Below are positions 26,151 to 36,708 of a stretch of 64,000 nt of DNA, piece by piece (position 1 is the stretch's first letter; the number at the start of each line of letters is the position of its first letter). A program made the translations under genes and the position numbers. The stretch comes from Dehalobacter sp. DCA (GTDB lineage Bacteria > Bacillota > Desulfitobacteriia > Desulfitobacteriales > Syntrophobotulaceae). The notes below the pieces were generated by a model. The model did no database searches, had not been told where the DNA came from, and saw only the letters and a list, made by a program, of their open reading frames with translations. Location of the stretch: contig NC_018866.1 in assembly GCF_000305775.1 (NCBI RefSeq), positions 1,426,001-1,490,000 of the forward strand, given 5' to 3'.

Positions 26151-26317
26151 TGATAGGAGGTTTTGCACAATTGCCAGCCAATTATATTAAGTCATATATA
26201 GCTTAAAAATTCAGCTTCTCCTATTACAGTCATTATCTTTACTGTTTTCTGTCCATGGACGGACAACTGTCGCGGTGCCATGGATAGCAAGGAGCGACAA
26301 CATGCAGTAAGCAGCAG

Positions 26318-26386
26318 GGTTTTGGCATGTTAGCGAGGGTTTCTGGCTTTAGTCGCGAGAACAGGGGAGCGGTGGATCTGTGCAAG
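26318..26386 (+). repeat. second repeat family, copy A
   Basis: The segment beginning GGTTTTGGCATGTTAGCGAGG, with GCGAGAAC, AGCGG and TCTG-TGCAAG further on, matches in order a segment on the opposite strand at 57289-57362. The 75 bases upstream contain inverted repeats (TGTCGC with GCGACA at 26268-26299). No coding sequence is seen in 26151-26400. The shared pieces suggest a decayed interspersed element or a structured RNA. Confidence 0.5.
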
Positions 26387-26400
26387 ACTGCACTACCCAT

Positions 26401-26435
26401 AAAGAAAAGACGCCAGTTTTTAAAATTGACGTCTT
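26401..26435 (-). terminator. intrinsic terminator of dapF-dapL
   Basis: Arms AAGACG and CGTCTT enclose an AT-rich imperfect stem. On the minus strand the hairpin is followed by TTTTCTTTA, as expected at the end of transcription about 120 bp past the dapL stop. Confidence 0.65.
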
Positions 26436-26553
26436 CGCTTGGGGCTAAGTTGTGATACGTCCCCATAATCAGACTTAATATTATTCGATGGTTGTTGATC
26501 GTTTTGCTCTCTGTTTTTTGTTCTGTGTTCAGCGTTAAAAACGCTCAGGCCTG

Positions 26554-27795
26554 TCAGCTTAACGCGATTTTGGTTCTTATCCTTTCAATCGCCCTTTCAG
26601 TATTCTCTTTGGTATTGAAAGCCGTCAGCCGGAAGAATCCTTCCCCACTCGCACCGAAGCCGGCTCCGGGTGTTCCGATAACATTTGCCTCTTTCATCAG
26701 CTTGTCAAAGAATTCCCAGGACCCCATCTGTCCCGGTGTTTTTAGCCAGATATACGGTGCATTCACACCGCCAAAGACGGTATATCCCGCTTTTTCTAGA
26801 CCAGCCCGGATAATTGCGGCATTATCCATATAATAATCAATGGTTTCTTTGACCTGTTGTTTCCCTGCCTCAGAAAATATGGCAGCAGTGGCAGCCTGGA
26901 TCGGATAAGATACTCCATTGAATTTTGTGGTCTGCCTTCTAAGCCATAATTTATTCAGACTGTGCGCTTCTCCTTTGGAATCATAGACCATGACTTCCTT
27001 TGGAACGATGGTATATGCGCAGCGAGTCCCGGTAAAACCAGCCGTCTTGGAAAAACTCCTGAATTCCACGGCCACTTCGCGCGCACCTTCGATTTCAAAA
27101 ATACTATGGGGAACACCGTCTTCCCGTATGAAAGCTTCGTACGCAGCATCAAATAAGATGATGGCCTTATGATCGCGTGCATAATCGACCCATTTCTTCA
27201 GTTCTTCAGCCGAAAGTGTCGTTCCGGTCGGATTATTCGGATAGCACAGGTAGATCATATCTGCTTTCGTGCCGGGAAGCGCCGGTTTCAGTCCATTTTC
27301 CTGATTACAGGGAAGATAAACGATTCCTTCAAACTGCCCTTTGTCGTTGTTATAAATACCGGTACGTCCAGCCATGACATTGCTGTCCACATAAACCGGA
27401 TAAACCGGGTCTGTAACAGCCAGGATATTGCCAGTTCCAAATATCTCCTGAAAATTGGCGGTGTCCGTCTTGGCCCCGTCACTGATAAACACTTCGTTAA
27501 CTGCCAGGTCGACACCGCGGGGCTTGAAATCGTGCTCAATGATTTTTTCAATCAGGAACTCATATCCCTGTTCTGGGCCATATCCTCTAAAGGTTTTCTG
27601 TTGGCCCATTTCCTCGACAGCCTGATGCATTGCTTCGATGACGGCTGGCGGAAGCGGGCGGGTCACATCACCAATACCCATTTTTATTAAGTCACAGTCC
27701 GGGTTTTCCTGTCTGAATTGCTTTTCCCGGCGGGCTATTTCCGAAAAGAGATAGCTTCCAGGCAGTTTAAGATAATTTTCATTGACAAAAGCCAT
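26554..27795 (-). CDS. dapL: DapL, LL-diaminopimelate aminotransferase
   Basis: A PLP enzyme of 413 residues converting tetrahydrodipicolinate directly to LL-diaminopimelate, bypassing the succinyl/acetyl routes. The opening [16 protein letters not shown] is diagnostic. C-Y-P-N-N-P-T-G-T and the PLP lysine in [14 protein letters not shown] are visible. The ATG at 27795 has AGGAGAG at proper spacing. It follows dapF by 82 bp, so the window encodes the last two steps to meso-diaminopimelate for lysine and peptidoglycan. Confidence 0.97.
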   Translation of the reverse strand: MAFVNENYLKLPGSYLFSEIARREKQFRQENPDCDLIKMGIGDVTRPLPPAVIEAMHQAVEEMGQQKTFRGYGPEQGYEFLIEKIIEHDFKPRGVDLAVNEVFISDGAKTDTANFQEIFGTGNILAVTDPVYPVYVDSNVMAGRTGIYNNDKGQFEGIVYLPCNQENGLKPALPGTKADMIYLCYPNNPTGTTLSAEELKKWVDYARDHKAIILFDAAYEAFIREDGVPHSIFEIEGAREVAVEFRSFSKTAGFTGTRCAYTIVPKEVMVYDSKGEAHSLNKLWLRRQTTKFNGVSYPIQAATAAIFSEAGKQQVKETIDYYMDNAAIIRAGLEKAGYTVFGGVNAPYIWLKTPGQMGSWEFFDKLMKEANVIGTPGAGFGASGEGFFRLTAFNTKENTERAIERIRTKIALS

Positions 27796-27877
27796 TCTAT
27801 TCACTCTCCTGTAAATATGTAGTTATAATTCCCTGATGTAGTCTTTACTATAGTAGTCATTCAAGTATGATGATGTC

Positions 27878-28714
27878 TTATGATTCAAGCGTACTTCCGC
27901 GAAAAACACAGACTGCTGGACCCGTCATATGGACTTGCTGACCTTCCTGCCATTCAATCTTCAGATCCCCCCCGGGCAAATGAACAATCACAGTTCTATC
28001 GGTTCTACCAGCCAGTACTGCTGCAACCACAGATGCGCAGGCTCCCGTTCCGCAGGCCAGCGTTGGGCCAACTCCACGTTCCCACACCTTAACGGTTATT
28101 TCACCTGAATTGTCTACCTTGACAAACTCCACATTTGTTTTTCTCGGAAACAGCGGGTGTTTCTCGATCGCAGGACCCAGCGTTTCAAATGGAAGCAATT
28201 CCAAATCCTCGGTAAAAATAATACAATGCGGATTTCCCATCGATACCGCCGAAAAAATATATTCTTGCCCGGCAACCTCAAGTTTTTGGCTGAGTGCAGT
28301 ATCTGTTCCGGCCAAAACAGGTATCTTAATGGGATCAAGACACGGCTCGCCCATGTTAACCGTAACATGGTGTACAGCTCCCCGGCAGATCTCCAGTTTG
28401 ACATCCAGAACTCCAGCCAACGTTTCTATCTTAAGTGAATCTCTCTGAACGTAACCGGCTTCATAAACATATTTGGCAAAACAGCGTATGCCATTGCCGC
28501 ACATCTCCGGTTCAGAACCGTCCGGATTAAATATCCTCATCCTTGCATCGGCTACATCGGAAGGCAGAATCACAATAAGACCGTCACCGCCAACGCCAAA
28601 CTGTCTGTGGCAAAGCTGGACAGCGGTTTCAGCATAATCCATACCCGTCGGAAAAAGAAAATGATCCAGGCAGATAAAATCGTTTCCCAGACCATGCATT
28701 TTCACAAAATCCAT
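27878..28714 (-). CDS. dapF: DapF, diaminopimelate epimerase
   Basis: Interconverts LL- and meso-diaminopimelate without cofactor. The two active-site cysteines are visible in E-M-C-G-N-G-I-R-C and L-A-C-G-T-G-A-C-A-S. M-H-G-L-G-N-D-F marks the N-terminus. At 278 residues it is full length. AGGAG lies upstream, and the promoter at 28808-28836 drives dapF-dapL. Confidence 0.97.
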   Translation of the reverse strand: MDFVKMHGLGNDFICLDHFLFPTGMDYAETAVQLCHRQFGVGGDGLIVILPSDVADARMRIFNPDGSEPEMCGNGIRCFAKYVYEAGYVQRDSLKIETLAGVLDVKLEICRGAVHHVTVNMGEPCLDPIKIPVLAGTDTALSQKLEVAGQEYIFSAVSMGNPHCIIFTEDLELLPFETLGPAIEKHPLFPRKTNVEFVKVDNSGEITVKVWERGVGPTLACGTGACASVVAAVLAGRTDRTVIVHLPGGDLKIEWQEGQQVHMTGPAVCVFRGSTLES

Positions 28715-28807
28715 AAAGGGTTCTCCTCTCGCTGCCTTTTACAGAGTCTGTTCAAAAATGACCTTATCGGCCAAGGCCCATGGGCCTACACCAGCTAAGT
28801 TTCTTTA

Positions 28808-28836
28808 AGAATACTATGAGAACAGCAAAGGGTCAA
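28808..28836 (-). promoter_or_regulatory. promoter of dapF-dapL
   Basis: On the minus strand TTGACC (28831-28836), a 17-base spacer and TATTCT (28808-28813). A short palindrome ATACAT-A-ATGTAT (28853-28865) lies 16 bases upstream of the -35 and might bind a regulator. A 14-bp palindrome AGGCCCATGGGCCT lies in the leader near 28780. Confidence 0.7.
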
Positions 28837-28933
28837 TATTTTTGTCTGAAGTATACATAATGTATGTTTTCATTATGGTAGATTAATTCGTAGGTCCCGT
28901 AAGCTGCAATAATACGTAGCTATGTTTGGGTCA

Positions 28934-29039
28934 GTCTCCATAATGGATGGCCACTTTCGGTCATTGTGTCATCCCTGACACAAAATCCCGCGCTGCGCAA
29001 TCCATGCTCCGCTTAGCGCTGGCTATCCATTACGGAGAC
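28934..29039 (+). repeat. interspersed palindromic element, copy 2
   Basis: Outer arms begin GTCTCCATAATGGAT and end ATCCATTACGGAGAC and pair over about 18 bases. The core has ACTTTCGG, the inner hairpin TTGTGTCA/TGACACAA, and CGCGCTGCGC...GCTCCGCTTAGCGCTGG. It begins only 11 bp past the stop codon of the Ca2+-ATPase gene. The 336-bp gap 28715-29050 otherwise holds only the dapF promoter region. Confidence 0.85.
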
Positions 29040-29050
29040 ATATTTTAGAG

Positions 29051-31807
29051 TTAGTGAACGCTTTTCTTAAAGCTAAAATTTGGGCTGGATTTAGTTGGCT
29101 GATATCTGTTCCGGAGCAGTCTTGTCAAGCCGATCAGCAGGCTGGGTCCACCGGCAGCCACCAGAATGACAAGCCATTGCCAGCCGACCAGCGCTGTAGT
29201 CTTGAAAATTGCCTGCAAAGCCGGAAGATAGATTACCGATAGCTGCATGGTAACAGAGATTGCTACTGCCACGACCAGCAATGGATTGGAAAATATACCA
29301 ACCTCAAAGATTCCGCGGCGTTCCGACTTGCAATCAAAGACATGAAAAAGCTGAGAAAAAACAAGCGTGGTAAACGCCATGGTCCGTGCCGCTAAAAGAC
29401 CGACGCCGTACCATAAACCGATGACAAATACAAAGAGTGTCGCTAAACCAATAATCGTTCCCCTGATTAGAATCTTTTGCCCTAATCCCCGCGCAAATAC
29501 ACTTTCCTCCGGCTGACGCGGAACCCTCTTCATGATATCCGGTTCTGTTCCGTCCACCCCCAAAGCCATCGCCGGCAAACCGTCCGTAACCAGATTGACC
29601 CAGAGAATCTGTATCGGCAGCAAAGGCAGCGGTAGCCCTGTAAGCGTTCCCAGAAACATGGTCAGCACTTCTCCGAGATTGCAGGAAAGAAGATACCGGA
29701 TAAACTTTCGGATATTGTCATAAATTCCTCTTCCTTCTTCGACCGCTGCGACGATCGCCGCAAAATTGTCATCAGAGATTACCATGGCCGACGCCTCTTT
29801 GGTGACATCGGTTCCGGTCTGCCCCATGGCGACTCCAATATCCGCTTCTTTCACAGCGGGGGCATCATTGACGCCGTCTCCGGTCATCGCCACAATTTGG
29901 CCGTTCTTTTTTAAAGCCCTGACGATTCTAAGTTTATCCCTTGGTGCGACCCGGGCAAACACCGAAATATTCATGACTATGTGGCTTAGATCTTCATCTG
30001 TCATTTGATCAAGTTCTATTCCGGTAACGACCCGTTCATTAAATCCGCGAATGATCCCGAGTTCTTTCGCGACAGCCTGCGCCGTCAGCTTATGGTCCCC
30101 GGTAATCATGACTGGCTTTATCCCGGCAGCCTGGCATACTTTTATCGCTTTCACCGCACTCGTACGTGGCGGATCAATCATCCCTGTCAAACCCAGGAAT
30201 ATTAGATCATTTTCCACATCACCGTTTGGTTCGCCGCGCCGAACATCTTTCAACCCAAGCGCCAGAACCCTGAGTGCATGCGATGCCATCTCATCATTGT
30301 AAAACAGAATTTGCTTTCTTCTTTCGGAGGTCAGTTCCACCACGCCATCCTTCGTCATCTCCCGCGAGCATAGTCCCAGAACAACATCCGGCGCTCCTTT
30401 GACGTAGGCTTTATATTCCTCCTTATTCTTATAAATAACCGTCATCCTTTTCCGTTCCGATTCAAAAGGGATTTCCGCAACCCTTTGTTCCTTCCGTTCC
30501 AAAGCCTCCCGCCAGACTCCCGCTTTGGCGGCCGCAACCAGAAGGGCGCCTTCCGTCGGATCACCTTCGATTCCCCAGATGCTGTCCTGACCTTTGCCTC
30601 TGAAAAGTCCTGCCACCTGAATTCCTTTCTTGGTTAATACAGCATTATTGCACAGGGCTGCACACCTTAGCAGTTCTTTCAGAGGGCCTTTATCCTTATA
30701 CGGGTCAGCGCCATGATAATCGCCTTTGGGGTCATAGCCCTGACCCGTCAGCGTAATGACTTGGTTATCACAAAAAATCCGCCGAACCGTCATTTCATTT
30801 TGGGTCAGCGTTCCGGTCTTATCTGAGCAGATTACAGTCGCGCAGCCCAGGGTTTCCACAGCCGGAAGCTTTCGGATCACTGCGTTGCGTTTGACCATCC
30901 GCTGCACACCGATTGCCAGCGCAACCGTAACAATTGCCGGAAGACCTTCAGGGATCGCAGCGACTGCCAGAGATACTCCGGCAAAAAACATCTTTTCGAA
31001 GCTTTCTCCTTGTAAAACTCCTGTCACCACGACAACAACACAGACGGCAAGACTGATCGTGACCAGCCATTTCCCAAGCTGAGCCAGCCTTTTTTGCAGA
31101 GGCGTCTCTTCCTCCTTCACCTCCTGAATCATTCCGGCAATCATACCCATCTCGGTATTCATGCCTGTGGCTATAACGATCCCAAGTCCCCTCCCGTTCA
31201 CAACCACGGTTCCCATATAGCCCATGTTTTTCCGGTCGGCAACCGAACTGTATTCGTCATTCAAAGGCTGGTTCATTTTAGCGACCGGTTGGGATTCTCC
31301 GGTTAGCGCTGATTCTTCCACACGAATGTTTGAGGTGTTCAGCCATCGGATATCGGCAGGTATCCGGTCACCTGCTTCCAGCATGAGAATGTCCCCCGGA
31401 GCCAAGCCGGATGCAGGTACCTTTTCCGTCCTACTATTACGCAGAACCATCGCCTCCGGTGCCGTCAGGGAACGCAGCGATTCCATGGACCTTTCAGCCT
31501 TGTATTCCTGAATAAAGCCGAGCACTGCATTCAGAAAAACAATAGCCAGAATGGTTACTGCGTCCGCAATTTCCCCCAGCAGACCTGAAATAAGCGTAGC
31601 AACCATCAGCACCAGAACCATGAAATCCTTAAACTGACCCAAAAATAAGAAAACCGGGTTAACCCCTTTTTTTACAACCAGAGAATTCGGACCAAATTCC
31701 GCCAGCCGCCGGCTGACTTCCCTATCACTAAGACCCTTTTCAGGATCTACTTTAAATCCTTTGCATATTTCTCCGCCGGTTAATATGTGCCATACTTGCC
31801 GCTGCAT
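29051..31807 (-). CDS. calcium-transporting P-type ATPase (P2A, PMR1/SERCA type)
   Basis: A 918-residue membrane pump. It has an N-terminal cation-ATPase domain, the actuator T-G-E-S at 169-172, M4 P-E-G-L-P at 286-290 (Ca2+ ligand region), the phosphorylation motif D-K-T-G-T-L-T with D329, K-G-A-P-D in the nucleotide domain and [10 protein letters not shown] in the hinge. Hydrophobic segments at about 53-100, 245-300 and in the C-terminal third fit ten helices. Length and motifs match Ca2+-exporting pumps of Firmicutes, though Mn2+ cannot be excluded. It is a single gene, transcribed divergently from rqcH. Confidence 0.93.
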   Translation of the reverse strand: MQRQVWHILTGGEICKGFKVDPEKGLSDREVSRRLAEFGPNSLVVKKGVNPVFLFLGQFKDFMVLVLMVATLISGLLGEIADAVTILAIVFLNAVLGFIQEYKAERSMESLRSLTAPEAMVLRNSRTEKVPASGLAPGDILMLEAGDRIPADIRWLNTSNIRVEESALTGESQPVAKMNQPLNDEYSSVADRKNMGYMGTVVVNGRGLGIVIATGMNTEMGMIAGMIQEVKEEETPLQKRLAQLGKWLVTISLAVCVVVVVTGVLQGESFEKMFFAGVSLAVAAIPEGLPAIVTVALAIGVQRMVKRNAVIRKLPAVETLGCATVICSDKTGTLTQNEMTVRRIFCDNQVITLTGQGYDPKGDYHGADPYKDKGPLKELLRCAALCNNAVLTKKGIQVAGLFRGKGQDSIWGIEGDPTEGALLVAAAKAGVWREALERKEQRVAEIPFESERKRMTVIYKNKEEYKAYVKGAPDVVLGLCSREMTKDGVVELTSERRKQILFYNDEMASHALRVLALGLKDVRRGEPNGDVENDLIFLGLTGMIDPPRTSAVKAIKVCQAAGIKPVMITGDHKLTAQAVAKELGIIRGFNERVVTGIELDQMTDEDLSHIVMNISVFARVAPRDKLRIVRALKKNGQIVAMTGDGVNDAPAVKEADIGVAMGQTGTDVTKEASAMVISDDNFAAIVAAVEEGRGIYDNIRKFIRYLLSCNLGEVLTMFLGTLTGLPLPLLPIQILWVNLVTDGLPAMALGVDGTEPDIMKRVPRQPEESVFARGLGQKILIRGTIIGLATLFVFVIGLWYGVGLLAARTMAFTTLVFSQLFHVFDCKSERRGIFEVGIFSNPLLVVAVAISVTMQLSVIYLPALQAIFKTTALVGWQWLVILVAAGGPSLLIGLTRLLRNRYQPTKSSPNFSFKKSVH

Positions 31808-32012
31808 TTCCTGCTCCTCCTTTTCATTTCCATTAGTACATGCTATTCGGCCTGTCCAGAAAAAATTCCCGGATTTGTGTTATACTGATATTGAATTTTT
31901 CTGCCCTTCATTGTTCATTCTAGGGTAAGGATCCGTAATATATAGCCGCTTTCGACGTCTATGGGTTGACTGCCCTGCCGAGAAAACATTTAAGTTTGAA
32001 GGAGTTAACGAT

Positions 32013-33830
32013 ATGGCCCTTGACAGTATTACACTCTATCATCTATTGAAAGAGCTTACGCCGGTTCTGGTTGGAACGCGTATTGATAAAATTCAGCAGC
32101 CTGAAAAAGAGGAGGTCCATCTTCTACTGCGGAGTCCCGGAAAAAATTTGCGTCTGCTGTTAAATGCCGGCAGCACTTCCGCCAGACTGCATCTGACTGA
32201 GCAAAATAAAAAAAATCCTGTCTCACCTCCGATGTTCTGCATGATTCTACGCAAACATCTCGAAGGCGGCAAGATTATCGGGATCAGTCAGTTCGGACTG
32301 GAACGCATCATTACCCTGACCGTACAGAATTACAATGAAAGAGGCGATCTTCAAGATTATCAGCTTATCCTGGAAGTCATGGGCAAGCACAGCAATTTGA
32401 TTTTAGTTGATCCTCAGACCAACATTATTCTGGACGGAATCAGACGGTATTCCCATCTCCTGAGCAGACACCGGGAAGTGCTTCCCGGAAGATTGTATAT
32501 CTCACCGCCTTCCCAGCATAAAGCCGAAGCTGTCAGCGATGAACAAAAATGGATGTCAGTCATCCTCGGGTATCCGCTTGATCGAAAAGTCTGTGATGTC
32601 CTGGTGAATCTGTTTGACGGTATCAGTCCTGAACTGGCCAAAGAGCTTGTTCTGAGGGCTTGTCTTGAGCTAGATGTGCTTCTTGACAACTGCGGACAAA
32701 TTGACCTGAGCCGTCTTTTCCAGGCTTATTCCTTTTTCCTGCTGGCCAAACAGGATACAGCCGCTGATCCGTGCGTATATTATCAGTCCGGACGGGACAA
32801 GAACATGCCGGCTGCTTTTACCTTTATTCCGTATGTGCAGTACGAAGGTCTCAAACTTCAGAAAACATCGTATCTAAATGACGCGGTAGATTTGTATTAC
32901 ACCCAAAGAATGACCAGTCAGAAGAATGAGGCCAAAAAAGGCTCGCTCCGCAAGGTTGTCCAGGATCATTTTGTCCACATCAGCAAGAAAGACGTTATCT
33001 ATTGTGATACAATCGCCAAGGCTCAAAAAGGGCTGGAATATCAAAAACTCGGAGAACTTTTGACGGCCAATCTCTATACGCTTGCATCGGGCATGAAAGA
33101 AGTTACCGTAGAAGACTACACCGATCCCGATTACAAATCTGTTACGATTGCGCTTGATCCAAACCTGACCGGCATTAACAATGCTCAGCGCTACTACAAA
33201 ATCTACAATAAGGCCAAATCAACGATCAAAAAAACCACACCTCTGCAGGAAACTGCCCAAGAAGAAATGAATTATCTCCAGACACTAGCTCTAAGCATTG
33301 ACCAGGCTGAAGACGATATCGAACTTAATGAGATCTATCAGGAACTGATCGATCAGGGATATATCAAAAAACAGGACAGGCACCAGATGAAAAAGAAACA
33401 AGCTGCCGGAAGAGAACAGAATTCTATTTCTCAGCCACATGTTTATTTGTCTAAAAATGGCAAAACGATTTTGGTCGGACGCAACAATAAGCAGAATGAC
33501 CGGATGACCTGGAGGGAAGCGAAGCCGGGTGATCTATGGCTTCACGTCAAGAATATTCCTGGTTCCCATGTCATTGTTCCTCTGTCTGAAGAGGAGGAGT
33601 TCCCGGACGATAATACCTTGCTCGATGCCGCGGCACTGGCCATTTATTTCAGCCAGGCCAGGGGGTCTTCCCATGTCCCTGTCGACTATACTCACGTCCG
33701 GCAAATCAAAAAACCCCGGGGGGCCAAACCCGGGATGGTTGTTTATGAGCAAAACTGGTCTCTTCTACTGACACCGGAGCAGGATGCTATCGAGCGGCTC
33801 CTAGCTACCGAACAACCGATAACTCTATAA
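32013..33830 (+). CDS. rqcH: RqcH (NFACT family; ribosome quality control, formerly FbpA)
   Basis: A 605-residue protein that binds stalled 50S-peptidyl-tRNA and recruits tRNA-Ala to add C-terminal alanine tails for degradation. Domain order: NFACT-N (about 1-200, including the G-x-R-I-D-K-I-Q-Q-P start and the L-x-x-x-M-G-K-H-S-N segment), HhH and coiled-coil middle (about 370-450), NFACT-R (about 465-570, with W-L-H-V-K-N-I-P-G-S-H-V). The ribosome binding site AAGGAG lies ten bases before the ATG. It is a stand-alone plus-strand gene. Confidence 0.93.
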   Translation: MALDSITLYHLLKELTPVLVGTRIDKIQQPEKEEVHLLLRSPGKNLRLLLNAGSTSARLHLTEQNKKNPVSPPMFCMILRKHLEGGKIIGISQFGLERIITLTVQNYNERGDLQDYQLILEVMGKHSNLILVDPQTNIILDGIRRYSHLLSRHREVLPGRLYISPPSQHKAEAVSDEQKWMSVILGYPLDRKVCDVLVNLFDGISPELAKELVLRACLELDVLLDNCGQIDLSRLFQAYSFFLLAKQDTAADPCVYYQSGRDKNMPAAFTFIPYVQYEGLKLQKTSYLNDAVDLYYTQRMTSQKNEAKKGSLRKVVQDHFVHISKKDVIYCDTIAKAQKGLEYQKLGELLTANLYTLASGMKEVTVEDYTDPDYKSVTIALDPNLTGINNAQRYYKIYNKAKSTIKKTTPLQETAQEEMNYLQTLALSIDQAEDDIELNEIYQELIDQGYIKKQDRHQMKKKQAAGREQNSISQPHVYLSKNGKTILVGRNNKQNDRMTWREAKPGDLWLHVKNIPGSHVIVPLSEEEEFPDDNTLLDAAALAIYFSQARGSSHVPVDYTHVRQIKKPRGAKPGMVVYEQNWSLLLTPEQDAIERLLATEQPITL

Positions 33831-33851
33831 TCAGCATTCAATAGAGGAGCT

Positions 33852-33899
33852 AACATGTCAAAACCTCTGGGCTTTCAGCAAATGAACCGTTGACATGTT
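33852..33899 (+). terminator. inverted repeat downstream of rqcH
   Basis: Ten-base arms AACATGTCAA (33852-33861) and TTGACATGTT (33890-33899) around a 28-base spacer, 21 bp past the rqcH stop. It is followed by T/A-rich sequence but no solid T run, so a terminator role is plausible only. The rest of 33831-34138 holds repeat copy 3. Confidence 0.4.
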
Positions 33900-34002
33900 T
33901 ATAATATTTGAAGTGATCAGCAGGAATATGAAATTTTTCGGTAATAGACTAAGTCATAGACCCCTAAATAGCTAGAGAAAACTTCGCAAATACCATAAAA
34001 TA

Positions 34003-34104
34003 GACTCCGTAATACGTAGTCAGCGTCAGCGAAGCACGATGCGGAGCGCGGCTTTTTGTGCCATGAATGGCACAAAGCCGAAAGCGACTATGTATTACGG
34101 AGTC
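34003..34104 (-). repeat. interspersed palindromic element, copy 3
   Basis: Reverse orientation. The outer arms GACTCCGTAATACGTAGTC and GACTATGTATTACGGAGTC pair with each other but differ from the arms of the other copies. The inner hairpin is TTTGTGCCA/TGGCACAAA. The conserved blocks GCTTTCGG, GCGCTCCGCATCGTGCTTCGC and GACGCTG are present. It lies between the convergent ends of rqcH and pyrE, 34 bp past the pyrE stop. Confidence 0.85.
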
Positions 34105-34138
34105 CTACCTAAATAACAAATTCTTTACTTGTCTAGGT

Positions 34139-34744
34139 CTATTTTATTCCCCGGCTCCCAGGTTTCTCCCACGGGATACCCTGCTTGCAAAGCGGGCAAT
34201 CATCCGGCTCATAAGCTTCAATATTCATCTGGATCAAGCTGTGCAGCAAAAGTCCGTCAAAATCAGCTTTGCCACCACTACGGTCCACAAGCACACCTAC
34301 ACCGACCGGAACTGCACCGGCTTCCTTGACGATATTGATGACTTCTTTAACCGATCCGCCGGTCGTAATAACATCTTCGACCACGAGGACTTTTTCGCCA
34401 GGTTCAAGCTTGAATCCTCTCCTGAGCGCCATTTCCCCATTCTGCCTTTCGGTAAAGATCGCTTTTACCCCTAAGTTCCGGCCAACCTCATGGGCGACGA
34501 CAATCCCGCCCATCGCAGGACCAATAACAGTTTCGATCTCCATTCCTTCAAACTTTCCGGCCAGGTCCTTTCCGAGTACTGCAGCTTTCCTCGGATACTG
34601 AAGTACCTGGGCGCACTGCATGTAACGCGCGCTGTGTTTCCCTGAAGTAAGAAGAAAATGGCCTTGAAGCAGCGCTCCGGTCTCCTTGAAAATATCGAGA
34701 ATGTCATTTTCATTTAATCTTTCAGTCGTTGAATGATCAGACAC
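34139..34744 (-). CDS. pyrE: orotate phosphoribosyltransferase
   Basis: Joins orotate to PRPP, giving OMP. The PRPP loop V-L-V-V-E-D-V-I-T-T-G-G-S and the opening G-A-L-L-x-G-H-F-L-L-T-S-G-K-H-S are clear. The probable start is a GTG at 34744 with AAGGTGG seven bases upstream, giving 201 residues; longer in-frame options add a segment unlike the family. It is separated from the rest of the pyr operon by two diguanylate cyclase genes and about 3.2 kb. Confidence 0.95.
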   Translation of the reverse strand: MSDHSTTERLNENDILDIFKETGALLQGHFLLTSGKHSARYMQCAQVLQYPRKAAVLGKDLAGKFEGMEIETVIGPAMGGIVVAHEVGRNLGVKAIFTERQNGEMALRRGFKLEPGEKVLVVEDVITTGGSVKEVINIVKEAGAVPVGVGVLVDRSGGKADFDGLLLHSLIQMNIEAYEPDDCPLCKQGIPWEKPGSRGIK

Positions 34745-35214
34745 GTTTATTCCACCTTCCAAAATATGATTTCTGAATTTATCCATAAAATACCAGTACG
34801 ATGACATTTTACATGTATTATGGCACTTAAAATATTCTACCACATTGATTCAGAAAAAAGGAACTATTTTGGTGTGATCTATCTCAAATTTTGTTCTGTT
34901 CATTTGAGAAAGGAGCATTCCCGTGAATATGAGCACGCATTCAGCATTTCCGCACTGCCGAGCTGCTCTTGAAGAATAGGATATCTTCGATGGCTACAAA
35001 CAATGTTTTCATACTTAAAACGTTTGCCGCATTATTTACAAAAATAGTTATTATATTTATTATTTTTTGTTATATAATAGATTACAGAAATATTTCTTAC
35101 TTTATTTTACATTTCTTTTATTTACTAGTAATCACTATTTGATAATATCTAAAAACTAAAATAATCTATTATTTATGATTAGAAAATAATAGATCATTTA
35201 CCAAGGTGGTTTAA
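34745..35214. other. AT-rich divergent intergenic region pyrE / diguanylate cyclase
   Basis: No gene is seen. The part from about 35000 on is strongly AT-rich. ATCTATTATTT (35164-35174) and AAATAATAGAT (35184-35194) form an 11-bp inverted repeat just before the ATG of the cyclase gene, and ATAATAGAT occurs again near 35075. These could be operator sites for the cyclase gene. The pyrE promoter must be here, but I find only a weak TAGAAT (minus strand, near 34845). Confidence 0.5.
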
Positions 35215-36708
35215 ATGCTATTTCAGGATTTTGATGTCTATTTCAAAAGTGAGCAGGATAAAGAAGAAAAACTTCTATATGCCTTCATGAGCCTTGAAAA
35301 AATACCCGATAGCGTGTTCTGGGTCGATGACGAAGGAAACCTCTCTTTCGTCAATGAAGCCGCCTGCCGGACATTGGGCTACACCAGAGAAGAGCTGCTC
35401 ACCTTCAATATTAGGGACTTTGACCCTATTGTTGCGGGCGGAATTAACCAAAACATTATTGAATATGTTGATTACGGAGGACTTTCTCTTTTCCGGACAT
35501 TTCACAAACATAAGGACGGTCATCTAATCCCGGTCGAAGTATTAAGCACCGTCAGACAATTGGTCGGCAATAAATATCTCGCTACATCCATTGTCCGCGA
35601 CATCACGGACCGGGTCCAGGTAGAGGAAGAATTAAAAGAGACGTACAACCGTCTTGAGGTCTTATATAATATTTATCAGGCGACGACAAGTGAAAAGAAC
35701 ATTAACAGACTCATCCGACAAGCTGCCGATATCATGAAAAGCACGTTTGAATTTGATGCTTTTGTTTTTTACATTTATGATGACTACCTGCAAGGACCGG
35801 CGTTATATTATACGCTTGGACTGCCCAAAGAAATCATCCGCAAAATAGAAATTCTGCCGCAGTATGTCGGTTTTATCGGTCAAAGTCTTACATCAGGCTT
35901 TATGGCATACTCCAAGTATACGGAAAAAACTAAAATTGATGAAAGCATCAAACAGTTATTTCTTGATTATGGCTTTACTGATGAAATGGCTTTTCCGATC
36001 ATGTTTGAACAAAAAACGATCGGCGGCATTGGACTGATTAATAAGCATAATAAGCCTTTCAAAGCCAAAGATAAGGAATTGCTGCAGGCTGTTTGCGGGC
36101 AGCTCAGCACGGTTATCCAAAATCTCAAGCTGATCCACTCTCTGAGCAAAGAACTGAAAGAGCACAAACGCACAGCTGAAGCTTTAAAAAAAGTGAATGC
36201 TGAATTGGAAAAATCAGCATTCACCGACCAGCTCACAAATATTTGGAACCGAAGATGCTTTCTGAAGAATTCGGCAATTGAAATTGAACGTTCCAGACGT
36301 AACAAGTATCCGCTTTCCCTGCTGCTTCTGGATATTGACCACTTCAAATTGATCAATGACAACTATGGACATCAGGCTGGGGATCAGGCCTTGATTGAGT
36401 TTGCGAACCTTCTGCGGGATAATATCCGAAGCTTTGACTCTTTAGCACGTTGGGGAGGGGAAGAATTCCTGATCCTGGCGCCTCACCTTCGGGCCGGAAA
36501 CGCCGTGCAGTACGCCGACAGGCTCAGGGAGTTGATTGCGGAACACCTGTTCCAGGAAGTCGGAGAAATCACGGCAAGCATCGGGGTCACCGAACTAGCC
36601 AATACCGATAACATAGATTCCTGGATCAAGAAGGTGGATAACGCTCTCTACCGAGCCAAGGAACAAGGACGCAACAGGGTTGAGTTCAATGGCGTTGTCA
36701 TCCTCTGA
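35215..36708 (+). CDS. PAS-GAF-GGDEF diguanylate cyclase
   Basis: A soluble 497-residue signalling enzyme making c-di-GMP. It has a PAS domain (about 25-135, with F-W-V-D-D-E-G-N-L-S-F-V-N-E-A), a GAF domain (about 150-305), a short coiled coil (about 310-335) and a GGDEF domain (about 335-495). The active site reads G-G-E-E-F at 414-418 and is intact; the inhibitory I-site R-S-F-D lies at 405-408, five residues before, so product inhibition is expected. No membrane segment is visible, so the signal is likely cytoplasmic. Its 3' end overlaps the 3' end of the convergent cyclase gene by 11 bp. Confidence 0.93.
   Translation: MLFQDFDVYFKSEQDKEEKLLYAFMSLEKIPDSVFWVDDEGNLSFVNEAACRTLGYTREELLTFNIRDFDPIVAGGINQNIIEYVDYGGLSLFRTFHKHKDGHLIPVEVLSTVRQLVGNKYLATSIVRDITDRVQVEEELKETYNRLEVLYNIYQATTSEKNINRLIRQAADIMKSTFEFDAFVFYIYDDYLQGPALYYTLGLPKEIIRKIEILPQYVGFIGQSLTSGFMAYSKYTEKTKIDESIKQLFLDYGFTDEMAFPIMFEQKTIGGIGLINKHNKPFKAKDKELLQAVCGQLSTVIQNLKLIHSLSKELKEHKRTAEALKKVNAELEKSAFTDQLTNIWNRRCFLKNSAIEIERSRRNKYPLSLLLLDIDHFKLINDNYGHQAGDQALIEFANLLRDNIRSFDSLARWGGEEFLILAPHLRAGNAVQYADRLRELIAEHLFQEVGEITASIGVTELANTDNIDSWIKKVDNALYRAKEQGRNRVEFNGVVIL

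Noticed and set aside
25837-26206. Open frames on both strands across the 48-bp palindrome upstream of yicC
   Set aside because: They share residues only because of the palindrome, overlap the yicC promoter and start, and have no ribosome binding site.
29051-31807. Long plus-strand frames opposite the P-type ATPase
   Set aside because: They lack ribosome binding sites and family features and mirror the codon pattern of the real gene.
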